Shown here piece by piece: positions 8,183-15,849 of a stretch of DNA of 50,881 nucleotides. The position numbers and the translations under genes were made by a program. The notes under the pieces were generated by a model. The model made no database searches. It worked only from the letters and a program-made list of their open reading frames with translations, and was not told the origin of the DNA. Position 1 is the first letter of the stretch, and each line of letters begins with the position of its first letter. Source of the stretch: an uncultured Fidelibacterota bacterium (GTDB taxonomy: Bacteria > Marinisomatota > Marinisomatia > Marinisomatales > TCS55); NCBI GenBank assembly GCA_913046805.1, contig CAJWTA010000002.1:1-50881 (forward strand). Direction: 5' to 3'.

Positions 8183-9658
8183 TTATAAGTCAATACTGCT
8201 AATAATGTCATCATATAGTTTTTTTTGATCACTATGCTTTTTGTCATAAAGCTTAGTCATCATGCTCATCCTTGGGTTTCTTTCAAAAAAAGACCTGAAG
8301 TCACGAATGAAGTTCCAGTACAGTGCATCCCAAACCAAACACCATTCCCCTTTTTTATAGTCACTCATTTTTAAGATGTAGTTACTTCCACTAATATAGG
8401 GTTTTGTTGACATCAATCCGCCGTCTGCATACTGACTCATGCCGTAAATATTTGGCACCATAACCCAATCATATGAATCAATGAATAATTCCATGAACCA
8501 TTTATAAATGTCTTTAGGGTCATACCGTAGAAGACACATAATATTTCCCAATATCATTAATCTCTCGATGTGGTGACCATAAGCATATTTCATTATGTTT
8601 TTTATAGTATCATCAACAGGTTCTATTCCTGTATCTCCTGTATAAAATGATTTTGGAATTTTCTTTGTAAATTTCCAGAAATTGCTATTTCTTTGATAGG
8701 ATCCTTTGGTCTGATATATACCACGAATAAATTCTCTCCATCCTATTATCTGCCTAATAAAACCTTCAAGAGAATTTATTGGTATGTCATTTTCTTTGGC
8801 ATAATCGATGCTCGTATTGACCACTTCAATCGGGGTTAACAAACCAATATTTAATGCTGGAGAAAGAACGCTATGAAAAATAAAGCGATGTTCCGTAGAA
8901 ATAGCATCCTCGTAAGCGCCAAAATTTGCAAACTTTTTTTCTAAAAAAAAGATTAAGCATTGTTTTGCCTGTTCTCGATTAACAGGATAATTGAATGAAT
9001 CAATACTTCCGTAATTATCTCTATAATTATCAGAAATATATTGTACTGAATTTTTAAAACTTGATTTGTTGTACGTTTGTTGTTGGGTCAAAGGTATTTT
9101 AATTTTTTTCGGAAGTTTTTTTCTATTTTCGCTATCAAAGCTCCATTTTCCTCCTTCTGGCCTGTTTTCACTGTCAACAAGTATGTTTAATTTTTTTCTT
9201 TCGTTTTGATAAAAAGAGGACAAAAACAGTTTCTTCTTCTCGATAAAATATTCATTTATTTCATCTTTAGTATTGATGAAGCCAGGTGTATCATAACGGT
9301 AAGATTTGACGTTTAACTTTTTTAGTGTATTGGAGAGCCTTTTTTCCACAAGATAATCATGGTGTTCAATGTAATGCACCTCAGTTATGCTGTTTTGTTT
9401 TAAGTAAGTCTCATAATAATTGGGAGGAGTAATTTGATTTTCATCTAAAATAGTAACATTATATCCATCATTTTCTAACTCTTTAGAAAATGATTCTATG
9501 CTTAGTAAATGAAGGAGAATCTTTTGCTTGTGAAAGATAGCGGTATGTTTTTTGTCCCTAAAAAATAAGGGGTCTCTCGCAATAACAACTGGTCTGGATT
9601 TTGAGAGTGCTAAATTTGGATAAAATAGCTGATGTGGTAATAGTAAAGTAATTTGCAT
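8183..9658 (-). CDS. photolyase-related flavoprotein (FeS-BCP/CryPro, (6-4) photolyase-like family) lacking the usual C-terminal cluster cysteines
   Basis: The product has 491 residues. It begins ITLLLPHQLF as in COG3046 proteins and has GWREFIRGIYQTKG, YGHHIERLMILGNIMCLL, YDWVMVPNIYGMSQYADGG and TKPYISGSNYILKMSDY. The family includes bacterial (6-4) photolyases and photoreceptors that bind FAD, a lumazine-type antenna and a 4Fe-4S cluster. Between MSDY (431) and ALYW (448) the segment is short and has one Cys, where cluster-bearing members have a longer loop with three, so a cluster is doubtful. It is encoded 1 bp after the DUF2256 gene, a common partner. It is probably a (6-4) repair enzyme complementing the CPD photolyase, or a blue-light sensor. 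Confidence 0.88.
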   Translation of the reverse strand: MQITLLLPHQLFYPNLALSKSRPVVIARDPLFFRDKKHTAIFHKQKILLHLLSIESFSKELENDGYNVTILDENQITPPNYYETYLKQNSITEVHYIEHHDYLVEKRLSNTLKKLNVKSYRYDTPGFINTKDEINEYFIEKKKLFLSSFYQNERKKLNILVDSENRPEGGKWSFDSENRKKLPKKIKIPLTQQQTYNKSSFKNSVQYISDNYRDNYGSIDSFNYPVNREQAKQCLIFFLEKKFANFGAYEDAISTEHRFIFHSVLSPALNIGLLTPIEVVNTSIDYAKENDIPINSLEGFIRQIIGWREFIRGIYQTKGSYQRNSNFWKFTKKIPKSFYTGDTGIEPVDDTIKNIMKYAYGHHIERLMILGNIMCLLRYDPKDIYKWFMELFIDSYDWVMVPNIYGMSQYADGGLMSTKPYISGSNYILKMSDYKKGEWCLVWDALYWNFIRDFRSFFERNPRMSMMTKLYDKKHSDQKKLYDDIISSIDL

Positions 9659-9659
9659 A

Positions 9660-9785
9660 CTACTTTATAGATCTACATTTTTTACTACAATATTTAACAT
9701 TAGACCAATCCCTTTTCCACTTTTTTCTCCAACTGAAAGGAAGACCGCATGTATGGCATATCTTTTGTGGTAAATTTTTGATAAT
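9660..9785 (-). CDS. DUF2256 small zinc-ribbon protein with non-canonical (ATT) start
   Basis: The 41-residue product carries the full DUF2256 motif: [19 protein letters not shown], then [13 protein letters not shown]. Cys 10, 13, 33 and 37 form a probable zinc site. DUF2256 genes commonly neighbour photolyase-related flavoprotein genes, as here (1-bp gap). No ATG, GTG or TTG exists in frame between the preceding in-frame stop and the motif. The best candidate is ATT at 9785, which overlaps the SDR stop as TAATT, one base from the TAATG coupling used elsewhere in the window. Either ATT/ATC initiation or a recently altered start is possible. It is too short for ordinary gene callers. Confidence 0.75.
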   Translation of the reverse strand: MIKNLPQKICHTCGLPFSWRKKWKRDWSNVKYCSKKCRSIK

Positions 9786-10501
9786 TAACTTTTAGTTGAT
9801 GATAGGCCACCATCAACACAAAAAGTTTGGCCGGTAATCCAGTTATTATCTGGATCGAGTAAAAAATGTATCATACGACTAATATCTGTGGGTTCTCCAA
9901 TCCTACCAGTGGAATGCATTTTAATGCTAGCTTCAAGCGCAGCAGGGTTGTTAACGATTCTAGATGATAGCGGTGTATTTACTAATCCTGGAGCAATGGC
10001 ATTAAACCTTAACATTTTTTTTGCATAGGTTAAAGATGCTGATTTGACCATTGATTCTATCCCAGCTTTAGCAGCTACTATCATTTCATGATTTGCCAGC
10101 CCTATTGAAACGGCACTAGTTGACATTAATACTACTGAAGAATCTGATAATAATTTTCCAGCCGCTCTCATTACAGAAAATGCTGTCTTTAAGTTAGTAT
10201 TTATTGTTTCTTCAAAATTTAACTCAGTGACAAGATGTGGAGGCCTCAGTAAAATTGATCCAGGAAGAGACACTATTCCATGAATATGATCCACTTCGCT
10301 TTTACACTCATCAATGAAAGACATAGTATCGTCAAATGAGCGGCAATCAACTTGCGCAGACTTAATTATAGGATAATCGATATGAGGTGAATCATTGTTA
10401 TATCCAAGGAGTAGGTTACAATGATTACTGCTTAAGTCGGCAACAAGTTGAGAGCCAATTCCCCCGCTAGAACCAAGGATGATAAAATTGCTATTTTTCA
10501 T
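9785..10501 (-). CDS. short-chain dehydrogenase/reductase (SDR)
   Basis: The product has 238 residues. The motif [10 protein letters not shown] (residues 10-19) binds NAD(P). VLMSTSAVS supplies the strand before the active site. The Tyr of the canonical YxxxK is not obvious: the aligned segment is [16 protein letters not shown], with Met or Ile where Tyr is expected, while the following Lys is kept. [17 protein letters not shown] and GQTFCVDGG complete the fold. Enzymes of this type are frequent in light-induced photolyase operons. It overlaps the DUF1737 gene by 11 bp and is followed at once by DUF2256. The substrate is unknown and the missing Tyr makes catalysis uncertain. Confidence 0.82.
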   Translation of the reverse strand: MKNSNFIILGSSGGIGSQLVADLSSNHCNLLLGYNNDSPHIDYPIIKSAQVDCRSFDDTMSFIDECKSEVDHIHGIVSLPGSILLRPPHLVTELNFEETINTNLKTAFSVMRAAGKLLSDSSVVLMSTSAVSIGLANHEMIVAAKAGIESMVKSASLTYAKKMLRFNAIAPGLVNTPLSSRIVNNPAALEASIKMHSTGRIGEPTDISRMIHFLLDPDNNWITGQTFCVDGGLSSTKS

Positions 10502-10670
10502 TTTTCGTAAGTGCTTGGAAGACCATACTATTAGCAGCGCTCAAACCACCTGTAATTTTCCATCCATCATTTAATAATGATTGTATGGTTTCAGTGAAAT
10601 CAGCAATGTCATCTGCAAAAGCGGATACAATACAAAATGTATCTTTTTTAAATATATTAACTTTAGGCAT
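10491..10670 (-). CDS. DUF1737-like small protein, first gene of the photorepair operon
   Basis: The product has 59 residues: KKDTFCIVSAFADDIADF, then TIQSLLNDGWKITGG and MVFQALTK near the end. The NDGW-x-xxGG...QAL(T/V)K pattern is that of DUF1737, a small domain of unknown function. It starts at ATG 10670, 42 bp downstream of operator C, and its TAG lies 11 bp inside the SDR gene. The arrangement DUF1737-SDR-DUF2256-photolyase on one transcript suggests a shared light-induced function; that is inference. No other function can be read from the sequence. Confidence 0.7.
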   Translation of the reverse strand: MPKVNIFKKDTFCIVSAFADDIADFTETIQSLLNDGWKITGGLSAANSMVFQALTKNEK

Positions 10671-10712
10671 ACAACATCTTAAATAAAAAATTTAAGTTTT
10701 GCAAGAAAAAAT

Positions 10713-10725
10713 GAGCGTTATGAGC
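10713..10725 (-). promoter_or_regulatory. operator C upstream of the DUF1737-SDR-DUF2256-photolyase unit
   Basis: The third exact copy of GAGCGTTATGAGC, 42 bp upstream of the DUF1737 ATG. On the minus strand it is GCTCATAACGCTC followed by ATTTTTTCTTGC and, about 28 bp further, TATTTAAG as a possible -10. ATAA precedes the core within a few bases here and in copies A and B. Confidence 0.65.
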
Positions 10726-10761
10726 TTTTTATTAACGATTTAAAAAATCATGGTAATAATT

Positions 10762-10803
10762 CATACATTAATATGACTAAAATGTATTTCTAAAAAATGT
10801 ATG
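10762..10803. repeat. inverted repeat CATACATT...AATGTATG
   Basis: Two 8-bp arms, CATACATT (10762-10769) and AATGTATG (10796-10803), face each other across 26 bp. A partial third copy AATGTATT lies between them (10781-10788). The repeat is between the VOC stop and operator C. There is no T-run, so it is not an obvious terminator; a regulator site is possible. Confidence 0.35.
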
Positions 10804-10824
10804 TTTGAGGGAAAGAGGGAGGTA

Positions 10825-11133
10825 TTAGGATTCTTGGTCTAGAAGCTCTATATAATTTCCATTTGGGTCGGTTTCGTATATATATCCGATACCGTCACGG
10901 TGATATTTAATATTTTTATCATTTACTATTGAATGATCAACTATCGCAAAGTGATTAGGATGTTCATCTTGAGTTACAAGTGCTAAATTTATGTTATCAA
11001 ATTTAAGCATTGCCCATGTTGAGTCCTTATAGCTCACATCACACTTAAACCGCTTTGAATAGTATTCCACAGATTTCTCTATGTCATCAACTATTATTGC
11101 CAAGTGATCTATTTTGGATAGTTGATCATTCAT
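10825..11133 (-). CDS. VOC (glyoxalase/bleomycin-resistance-like) family protein
   Basis: The product has 102 residues, one VOC module. The first metal-ligand strand is KIDHLAIIVDDIEKSVEYY (His10), and the last is GIGYIYETDPNGNYIELLD with Glu. The family binds a divalent metal and acts on vicinal oxygen substrates. A single short module usually dimerises. It lies 23 bp after the proteorhodopsin stop on the same strand and is probably cotranscribed with it, which is unusual company for a VOC gene. The substrate is unknown. Confidence 0.78.
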   Translation of the reverse strand: MNDQLSKIDHLAIIVDDIEKSVEYYSKRFKCDVSYKDSTWAMLKFDNINLALVTQDEHPNHFAIVDHSIVNDKNIKYHRDGIGYIYETDPNGNYIELLDQES

Positions 11134-11156
11134 AACGAATAGGTTTGACTTATTGC

Positions 11157-11873
11157 TTAACTATCTTTAGCAGCAGACCATACTACTAAGCCAAATCCAA
11201 TTTTATTTATTGCATCGCCAACATTGTAAATCAAATCACGTGCATCAGAATCTACAAGACCGGCCATAAATGAATACCATTGACCATCTGCTGTACCGAT
11301 AAGGTAACCCAATGGGTAAATACCCCAACCAATAACAACGAACTTCAATAATAATCCATTTGCGTTTTCAATCTTTTTACCAGCTTTCTTAGCAGCTTTT
11401 GCAACATCACCCTGGTATACTTCATTTACAATGTAAAAGTATGCAAGACCGCTAATAAGTCCCCATACCGCTGGACTTGAACCTCCAAAAATTGAAAAGA
11501 CAGAAGCTTCACCAAAGTAACCAGTAACAAGCATGACAATAGATGCACTGATCATTTTGCTTAATCCAGTTTTAGTAAGAAGGTAAAATTCAACACACAT
11601 CAAGGGTACAGTAAGTATCCAATCAATGTATCTGAATTCAGTTGGGCTCATATAAGAGCTGACCCAAACGTCCCTCATGTAGTAGTAGTGAACTGCTGCA
11701 ATCAAAGTGATTAGACCAGAAACTGTCATTGACAATTTCCACTCGTCAGCTACCGATGATCTCTCAACAAAGAAAAATACAGTAGCTGCTAACATAGCAA
11801 CTGAGCCTAGAAAAAAGGTGAATCCAACTAGATCCCCGCTTTGAAGGCCTGAGGCTAATAACATATTTACCAT
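11157..11873 (-). CDS. proteorhodopsin, green-type light-driven proton pump
   Basis: The product is a 238-residue seven-helix rhodopsin. Helix C reads RYIDWILTVPLMCVEFYLL, giving the proton acceptor Asp84 (GPR Asp97), Thr88 and the proton donor Glu95 (GPR Glu108), the DTE motif of outward proton pumps. His62 pairs with Asp84 (GPR His75). Lys224 in helix G (INKIGFGLVVW) binds retinal. The tuning position equivalent to GPR 105 is Met92, associated with green absorption. A strong Shine-Dalgarno (AAGGAG) precedes the ATG. It follows crtI and crtB on the same strand. No blh or crtY lies in the window, so retinal supply must be completed elsewhere. Confidence 0.96.
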   Translation of the reverse strand: MVNMLLASGLQSGDLVGFTFFLGSVAMLAATVFFFVERSSVADEWKLSMTVSGLITLIAAVHYYYMRDVWVSSYMSPTEFRYIDWILTVPLMCVEFYLLTKTGLSKMISASIVMLVTGYFGEASVFSIFGGSSPAVWGLISGLAYFYIVNEVYQGDVAKAAKKAGKKIENANGLLLKFVVIGWGIYPLGYLIGTADGQWYSFMAGLVDSDARDLIYNVGDAINKIGFGLVVWSAAKDS

Positions 11874-11904
11874 TATTATCTCCTTTTAGTATTAAAAATA
11901 AATT

Positions 11905-11933
11905 TTATTATTATTTAGTTTTAGAACTTACAA
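11905..11933 (-). promoter_or_regulatory. candidate promoter of proteorhodopsin
   Basis: On the minus strand, TTGTAA (11928-11933) and TAATAA (11905-11910) are separated by 17 bp, about 32 bp upstream of the start codon and ahead of the AAGGAG ribosome site. The region is so AT-rich that chance matches are likely. The GAGCGTTATGAGC operator is absent here. Confidence 0.3.
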
Positions 11934-11953
11934 AAAAAATATATAAAGTAGAT

Positions 11954-12811
11954 TTACAATTTTTTTGAATTATTTTTCACAAATGATAGCATAAAAGTGC
12001 TTGGAATAAGAGAAAATTTCTGAAAATTATTCACACGAATTCTCCTTTTTAACAGTTTACTAAAAGGAGTAGATTTAAGTTTTTTGAAAAGTTTTTCATA
12101 GTATCTGCATGCTAACAGAACACCAAACCTACTTGTATTCGGCAATTGATATATTCCTTTTTTTGCGTCATCGAATTCACCCTTTATATCTTGTTCAATT
12201 TTCTTTTTAACTTCTTCGTTTAAACTATCTTTAAAGTCAAGTCCGGGAAAATACATTCTCCCTTTTTCATAATAATCTTCATTCAAGTCTCTGAAAAAAT
12301 TAACTTTTTGAAATGCCGAACCGAGTTTTTTAGAGCAAGAAATTAAATTATCGTAATATTTTTGATCTCCATTAACAAAAACCCTCAAACACATCAATCC
12401 TACAACTTCAGCTGAACCATAAACATAGCTATCTAATGATTTTTGAGTGTGTTTGTTCTCACTTAAATCAGATCTCATGCTTTCAAAAAACGCCTCAATG
12501 AGGTGACGATCGATATTGTATTTGTTTACCGTGTCTTGAAATGAGTGCAAGATTACATTAGTGCTAAATTTTTCCTTGATTGCAGAAAAGGTTGAGGATT
12601 CAAATTCGTTTAAAAGAGCATCTTGATTAGTATCAAAAAATGTATCAACAATTTCATCTGCAACTCTAACAAAACCGTAAATGCTGTATATAGGTTCACG
12701 AACTTCTTTTCCTAAACATTGAATTCCAAGAGAAAATGAAGTACTAAATTCTTTTGTAATGGATATTGATGATTTAAAGCTAGCGCTTAGATACCGTTCT
12801 AAATTTGTCAT
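11954..12811 (-). CDS. crtB: phytoene synthase
   Basis: The 285-residue product is a head-to-head prenyl synthase. The two Asp-rich Mg-binding motifs are DEIVD (52-56, in YGFVRVADEIVD) and DLNED (175-179, in NFFRDLNEDYYEKGRMYFP). It condenses two geranylgeranyl diphosphates to phytoene. The ATG overlaps the crtI stop (ATGA), a common crtI-crtB pairing. With crtI this gives lycopene-type carotenoids, which could serve as retinal precursors or photoprotectants alongside the neighbouring rhodopsin. The lysine-rich C-terminus is a little diverged. Confidence 0.92.
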   Translation of the reverse strand: MTNLERYLSASFKSSISITKEFSTSFSLGIQCLGKEVREPIYSIYGFVRVADEIVDTFFDTNQDALLNEFESSTFSAIKEKFSTNVILHSFQDTVNKYNIDRHLIEAFFESMRSDLSENKHTQKSLDSYVYGSAEVVGLMCLRVFVNGDQKYYDNLISCSKKLGSAFQKVNFFRDLNEDYYEKGRMYFPGLDFKDSLNEEVKKKIEQDIKGEFDDAKKGIYQLPNTSRFGVLLACRYYEKLFKKLKSTPFSKLLKRRIRVNNFQKFSLIPSTFMLSFVKNNSKKL

Positions 12812-14277
12812 GAAGTCTCTTTGATGATTTGCTCAGAAACTATTTTACCTGATACTAAAGCAGGAGGCATTCCAGGGCCGGGCACAGTTAATTGCCCCGT
12901 GTAATAAAGTCCTTTAAGTTTTTTATTTTTAATCCTTGGTTTTAAAAATGCGGTTTGGAAAAGTGTGTTCGCTAAACCATAAGCATTCCCTTTAAATGAA
13001 TTAAAGTCTGATATGAATTCTTCATGAGCGTAAGATTTAGATACAACAATATTATTTCGAATGCTATGACCAATATTTTTTTCTAATCTATCCAATATTT
13101 GCTCAAGATAAAAATCTCTTGAAGTGGATTTCTCAGTTAAACCCGGAGCTACTGGTATCAAAATAAAAAGCGCTTCGCTATCCGGAGGCGCAACCGTAGA
13201 ATCTGTCTTTGAGGTGCACGAAACATAAAAAAGCGGACTTTCGGGCCATTTTGGATTATCGTAAATGTCTTCAACGTGATCATTGAAATTGGTATCAAAA
13301 AATAAGCAATGATGCGGGATGTCAATTTTTATATTTACCCCTAAATAAAAAAGTAAAGCACTAGGAGACATTGTTCTTTTTTCCCAATATGCTGTTGAGT
13401 AATTACGATATTTCTTTTCAATTAAATTCGATTCAACATGCTCATAATCCGCGTTAGCAATTACTATTTCCGAACTGTAAGAGTTATTGTGAGATCTGAC
13501 CTCGAAAGTTGAATCTTTATTTTTGTGAATTTTTTTGATAGGTTCATCAAAAACAAACTCTACTCCTTGCTCAATAGCAAGACTATGAACAGCTGAAGCC
13601 ACTGACCTTATTCCCCCACTCGGATACCATGTTCCAAGTTTTATATCAGCATAATTCATTAAGCTATATAGCGCGGGGGTCTTGGATGGTTTTGCTCCCA
13701 AGAGTAACCCTGGAAATTCAAGCATCTGAATAATTCTTTTATCTGTAAAAAATTCTCTTATGTGTTTACTTATAGGCTTGAAGATTGCAAGTCTTCCAAG
13801 GTGCTTAATCAAATCGACTCTCATGTATTCAAAAGGTGAAAGGCTGGGCTTGTAAATAAATTTCTTTACTGCTATTTCGTATTTTTTTTGCGCATCTTTC
13901 AAAAAATTATCTAAAGATTTAGATGCGCCGGGTTCAATTTTTTCAAGGCTATTTTTTAATTTTTCATAATTTTTAGGAACATCGAAAAATTCTGAATCTT
14001 CAAAATACACTCTATAGCCCGGATCCAGCCTGGTCAAGGAATAATAATCGGATACTTTTTTATCAAAATCAGAGAAAAATGATTCAAATAAATCAGGCAT
14101 CCAATACCAGCTTGGACCTAAATCAAACGTAAATCCCTTTTCTTTATATGTCTGAAGTCGACCACCATAAGTCTGGTTTTTCTCTATCACCTTTACCTCG
14201 TATCCTGCTTTTGCAAGATAAGTAGCAGATGCCATTCCAGCTAAACCGGAACCAATAACTATAACTCTTTTTTTCAT
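12808..14277 (-). CDS. crtI: phytoene desaturase
   Basis: The product has 489 residues. The FAD-binding N-terminus VIVIGSGLAGMASATYLAKAG and the motif GGRLQTYKEKGFTFDLGPSW are typical of CrtI. The C-terminal signature is YYTGQLTVPGPGMPPALVSGK. The enzyme desaturates phytoene toward lycopene, at the membrane. The number of desaturation steps cannot be told from sequence. It is the upstream member of the crtI-crtB pair and starts 82 bp after the end of the symporter gene. Confidence 0.93.
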   Translation of the reverse strand: MKKRVIVIGSGLAGMASATYLAKAGYEVKVIEKNQTYGGRLQTYKEKGFTFDLGPSWYWMPDLFESFFSDFDKKVSDYYSLTRLDPGYRVYFEDSEFFDVPKNYEKLKNSLEKIEPGASKSLDNFLKDAQKKYEIAVKKFIYKPSLSPFEYMRVDLIKHLGRLAIFKPISKHIREFFTDKRIIQMLEFPGLLLGAKPSKTPALYSLMNYADIKLGTWYPSGGIRSVASAVHSLAIEQGVEFVFDEPIKKIHKNKDSTFEVRSHNNSYSSEIVIANADYEHVESNLIEKKYRNYSTAYWEKRTMSPSALLFYLGVNIKIDIPHHCLFFDTNFNDHVEDIYDNPKWPESPLFYVSCTSKTDSTVAPPDSEALFILIPVAPGLTEKSTSRDFYLEQILDRLEKNIGHSIRNNIVVSKSYAHEEFISDFNSFKGNAYGLANTLFQTAFLKPRIKNKKLKGLYYTGQLTVPGPGMPPALVSGKIVSEQIIKETS

Positions 14278-14359
14278 TTTTTCTTTTTTAGAAGATTGAC
14301 GATAAACTCGAAATTTTATTTTTTAAAATTTTACCCAGATAAAAAAAGGATAATTCGTC

Positions 14360-15826
14360 TCAAGGTTCACTTGAAAAATTATTTGGCAATTTGTTACTTA
14401 GATAATTATTCATTAAATAAAAAACAGCTAAAACAGTTCCCCATTGGATTACACAAGTCATAAAGAAACTTGGGCTTTCTATCATCCACCAAGTTACCAA
14501 TGTAAAACCAACCAATGGGGCAACAAACTTGACAACAAATGGCCACCATGAAGGAAATGACCAGTCACCCATACTTTCCAAGCTCACTTCATCGATCATT
14601 CTATTAATACCATACTTAACCGCAGCAACAGACATCAATATTCCTGATATTATTAACCCTACACTCCATACAAAATCTTGATTTCCTAGAATCTCTAAAC
14701 TCATTGCAGATGGAATACCAAGGATGAATGAAGATACAACGATCCACAACACTGCCACTGAGCGCTGAACGCCAAAGTCAATTAAATTTCTTACAGCAAG
14801 CTCAAGCATTGATATTAATGACGAAAAGCCCGCAAAGCTTAAACCCAGAAAAAACAAAATTGCGAGCGGTTTTCCAAAAGCCATTTTTGCAAAAAGCTGT
14901 GGCATCCAAATAAAAGTTAAGCCAGTTGCAGCTGGTCCAGATGTTTTCATCACTTCTAATATTTCAGGTTTTTGCATTCCCATTTCGTTTCCTAAAATTG
15001 AGAAAACAGTACTAAAAATCATTATTGCAGCAATCAAGGAAACAAGATTGTTACCGATTGCAGTAGTAAATGCATTTTTAATGATACCGTACTTTGTTCT
15101 TATGTAAATGGCGTATGTTAAAAAGAGCCCAAATCCAGCCCCTGTGTCGAAAGCATTTTGAGCTAAGGCGTCAACCCAAATTCCCGGACGACTGAGCTGA
15201 GACCAATCAGGTGTAAAAAGATATTTTATGCCAAGTAAAGAACCTGGTAAGCTAATCGCCCTAATTAATGATAAAAGCACAATTCCAAGAAGCGTAGGAA
15301 TTAAGATCTTATTCACTTTCTCTATAGATGATACGCCCTTATAAATTGCAAGACCCCCAACTGTCATTGCAACAGCATGAAATAAAATTGGGAATGAACT
15401 ATCTTGAAAGGATGACCACAATGCCCATGAAGCATCGTTATTTTGAGGTAGATCTGTAAATATTATTGCGCCAAAATAATAAATGTTCCAACCTACAATT
15501 ACAGAATAAAAGAATGCAATTGCAGTGGAAACAGTGCCGACAAATCCCCCCAAAAAGGCAAATGGTTTTCCCATAAAATTTGCAAAAGATCCAATTGTAC
15601 CCATACGCGATTGACGACCCATAATATATTCCACGATAATTAATGGAATACTCCATAGAAAAAGGAAAGTTATCCAGGCAACAAGAAAAGCACCTGCGCC
15701 ATCATCGCCAGCATTTGAAGCTACTATTCTTGGAAACCGCCATATATTTCCGGTTCCAACAGCTATACCTAGGGCGCTTATCAGAAAAGCGAAACGAGAT
15801 GAAAAACGAGGTGACGATTTAGACAT
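14360..15826 (-). CDS. neurotransmitter:sodium symporter (NSS/SNF) family transporter
   Basis: The product has 488 residues and about 11-12 membrane helices. The N-terminus FAFLISALGIAVGTGNIWRFPRIVASNAGDDGAGAFL carries the unwound TM1 region with the sodium and substrate site (GTGNIWRFP) conserved from LeuT to animal transporters. It probably imports an amino acid with sodium. Its start is 23 bp from the end of the aminotransferase gene, so import and transamination of an amino acid may be linked. The exact substrate is unknown. Confidence 0.9.
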   Translation of the reverse strand: MSKSSPRFSSRFAFLISALGIAVGTGNIWRFPRIVASNAGDDGAGAFLVAWITFLFLWSIPLIIVEYIMGRQSRMGTIGSFANFMGKPFAFLGGFVGTVSTAIAFFYSVIVGWNIYYFGAIIFTDLPQNNDASWALWSSFQDSSFPILFHAVAMTVGGLAIYKGVSSIEKVNKILIPTLLGIVLLSLIRAISLPGSLLGIKYLFTPDWSQLSRPGIWVDALAQNAFDTGAGFGLFLTYAIYIRTKYGIIKNAFTTAIGNNLVSLIAAIMIFSTVFSILGNEMGMQKPEILEVMKTSGPAATGLTFIWMPQLFAKMAFGKPLAILFFLGLSFAGFSSLISMLELAVRNLIDFGVQRSVAVLWIVVSSFILGIPSAMSLEILGNQDFVWSVGLIISGILMSVAAVKYGINRMIDEVSLESMGDWSFPSWWPFVVKFVAPLVGFTLVTWWMIESPSFFMTCVIQWGTVLAVFYLMNNYLSNKLPNNFSSEP

Positions 15827-15849
15827 TAACTACCCTTTTATTTTTCTTA

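Noticed and set aside
11874..11953. Copy of the GAGCGTTATGAGC operator upstream of proteorhodopsin
   Set aside because: I looked on both strands and found no match or near match in this leader, nor upstream of crtI (14278-14359).
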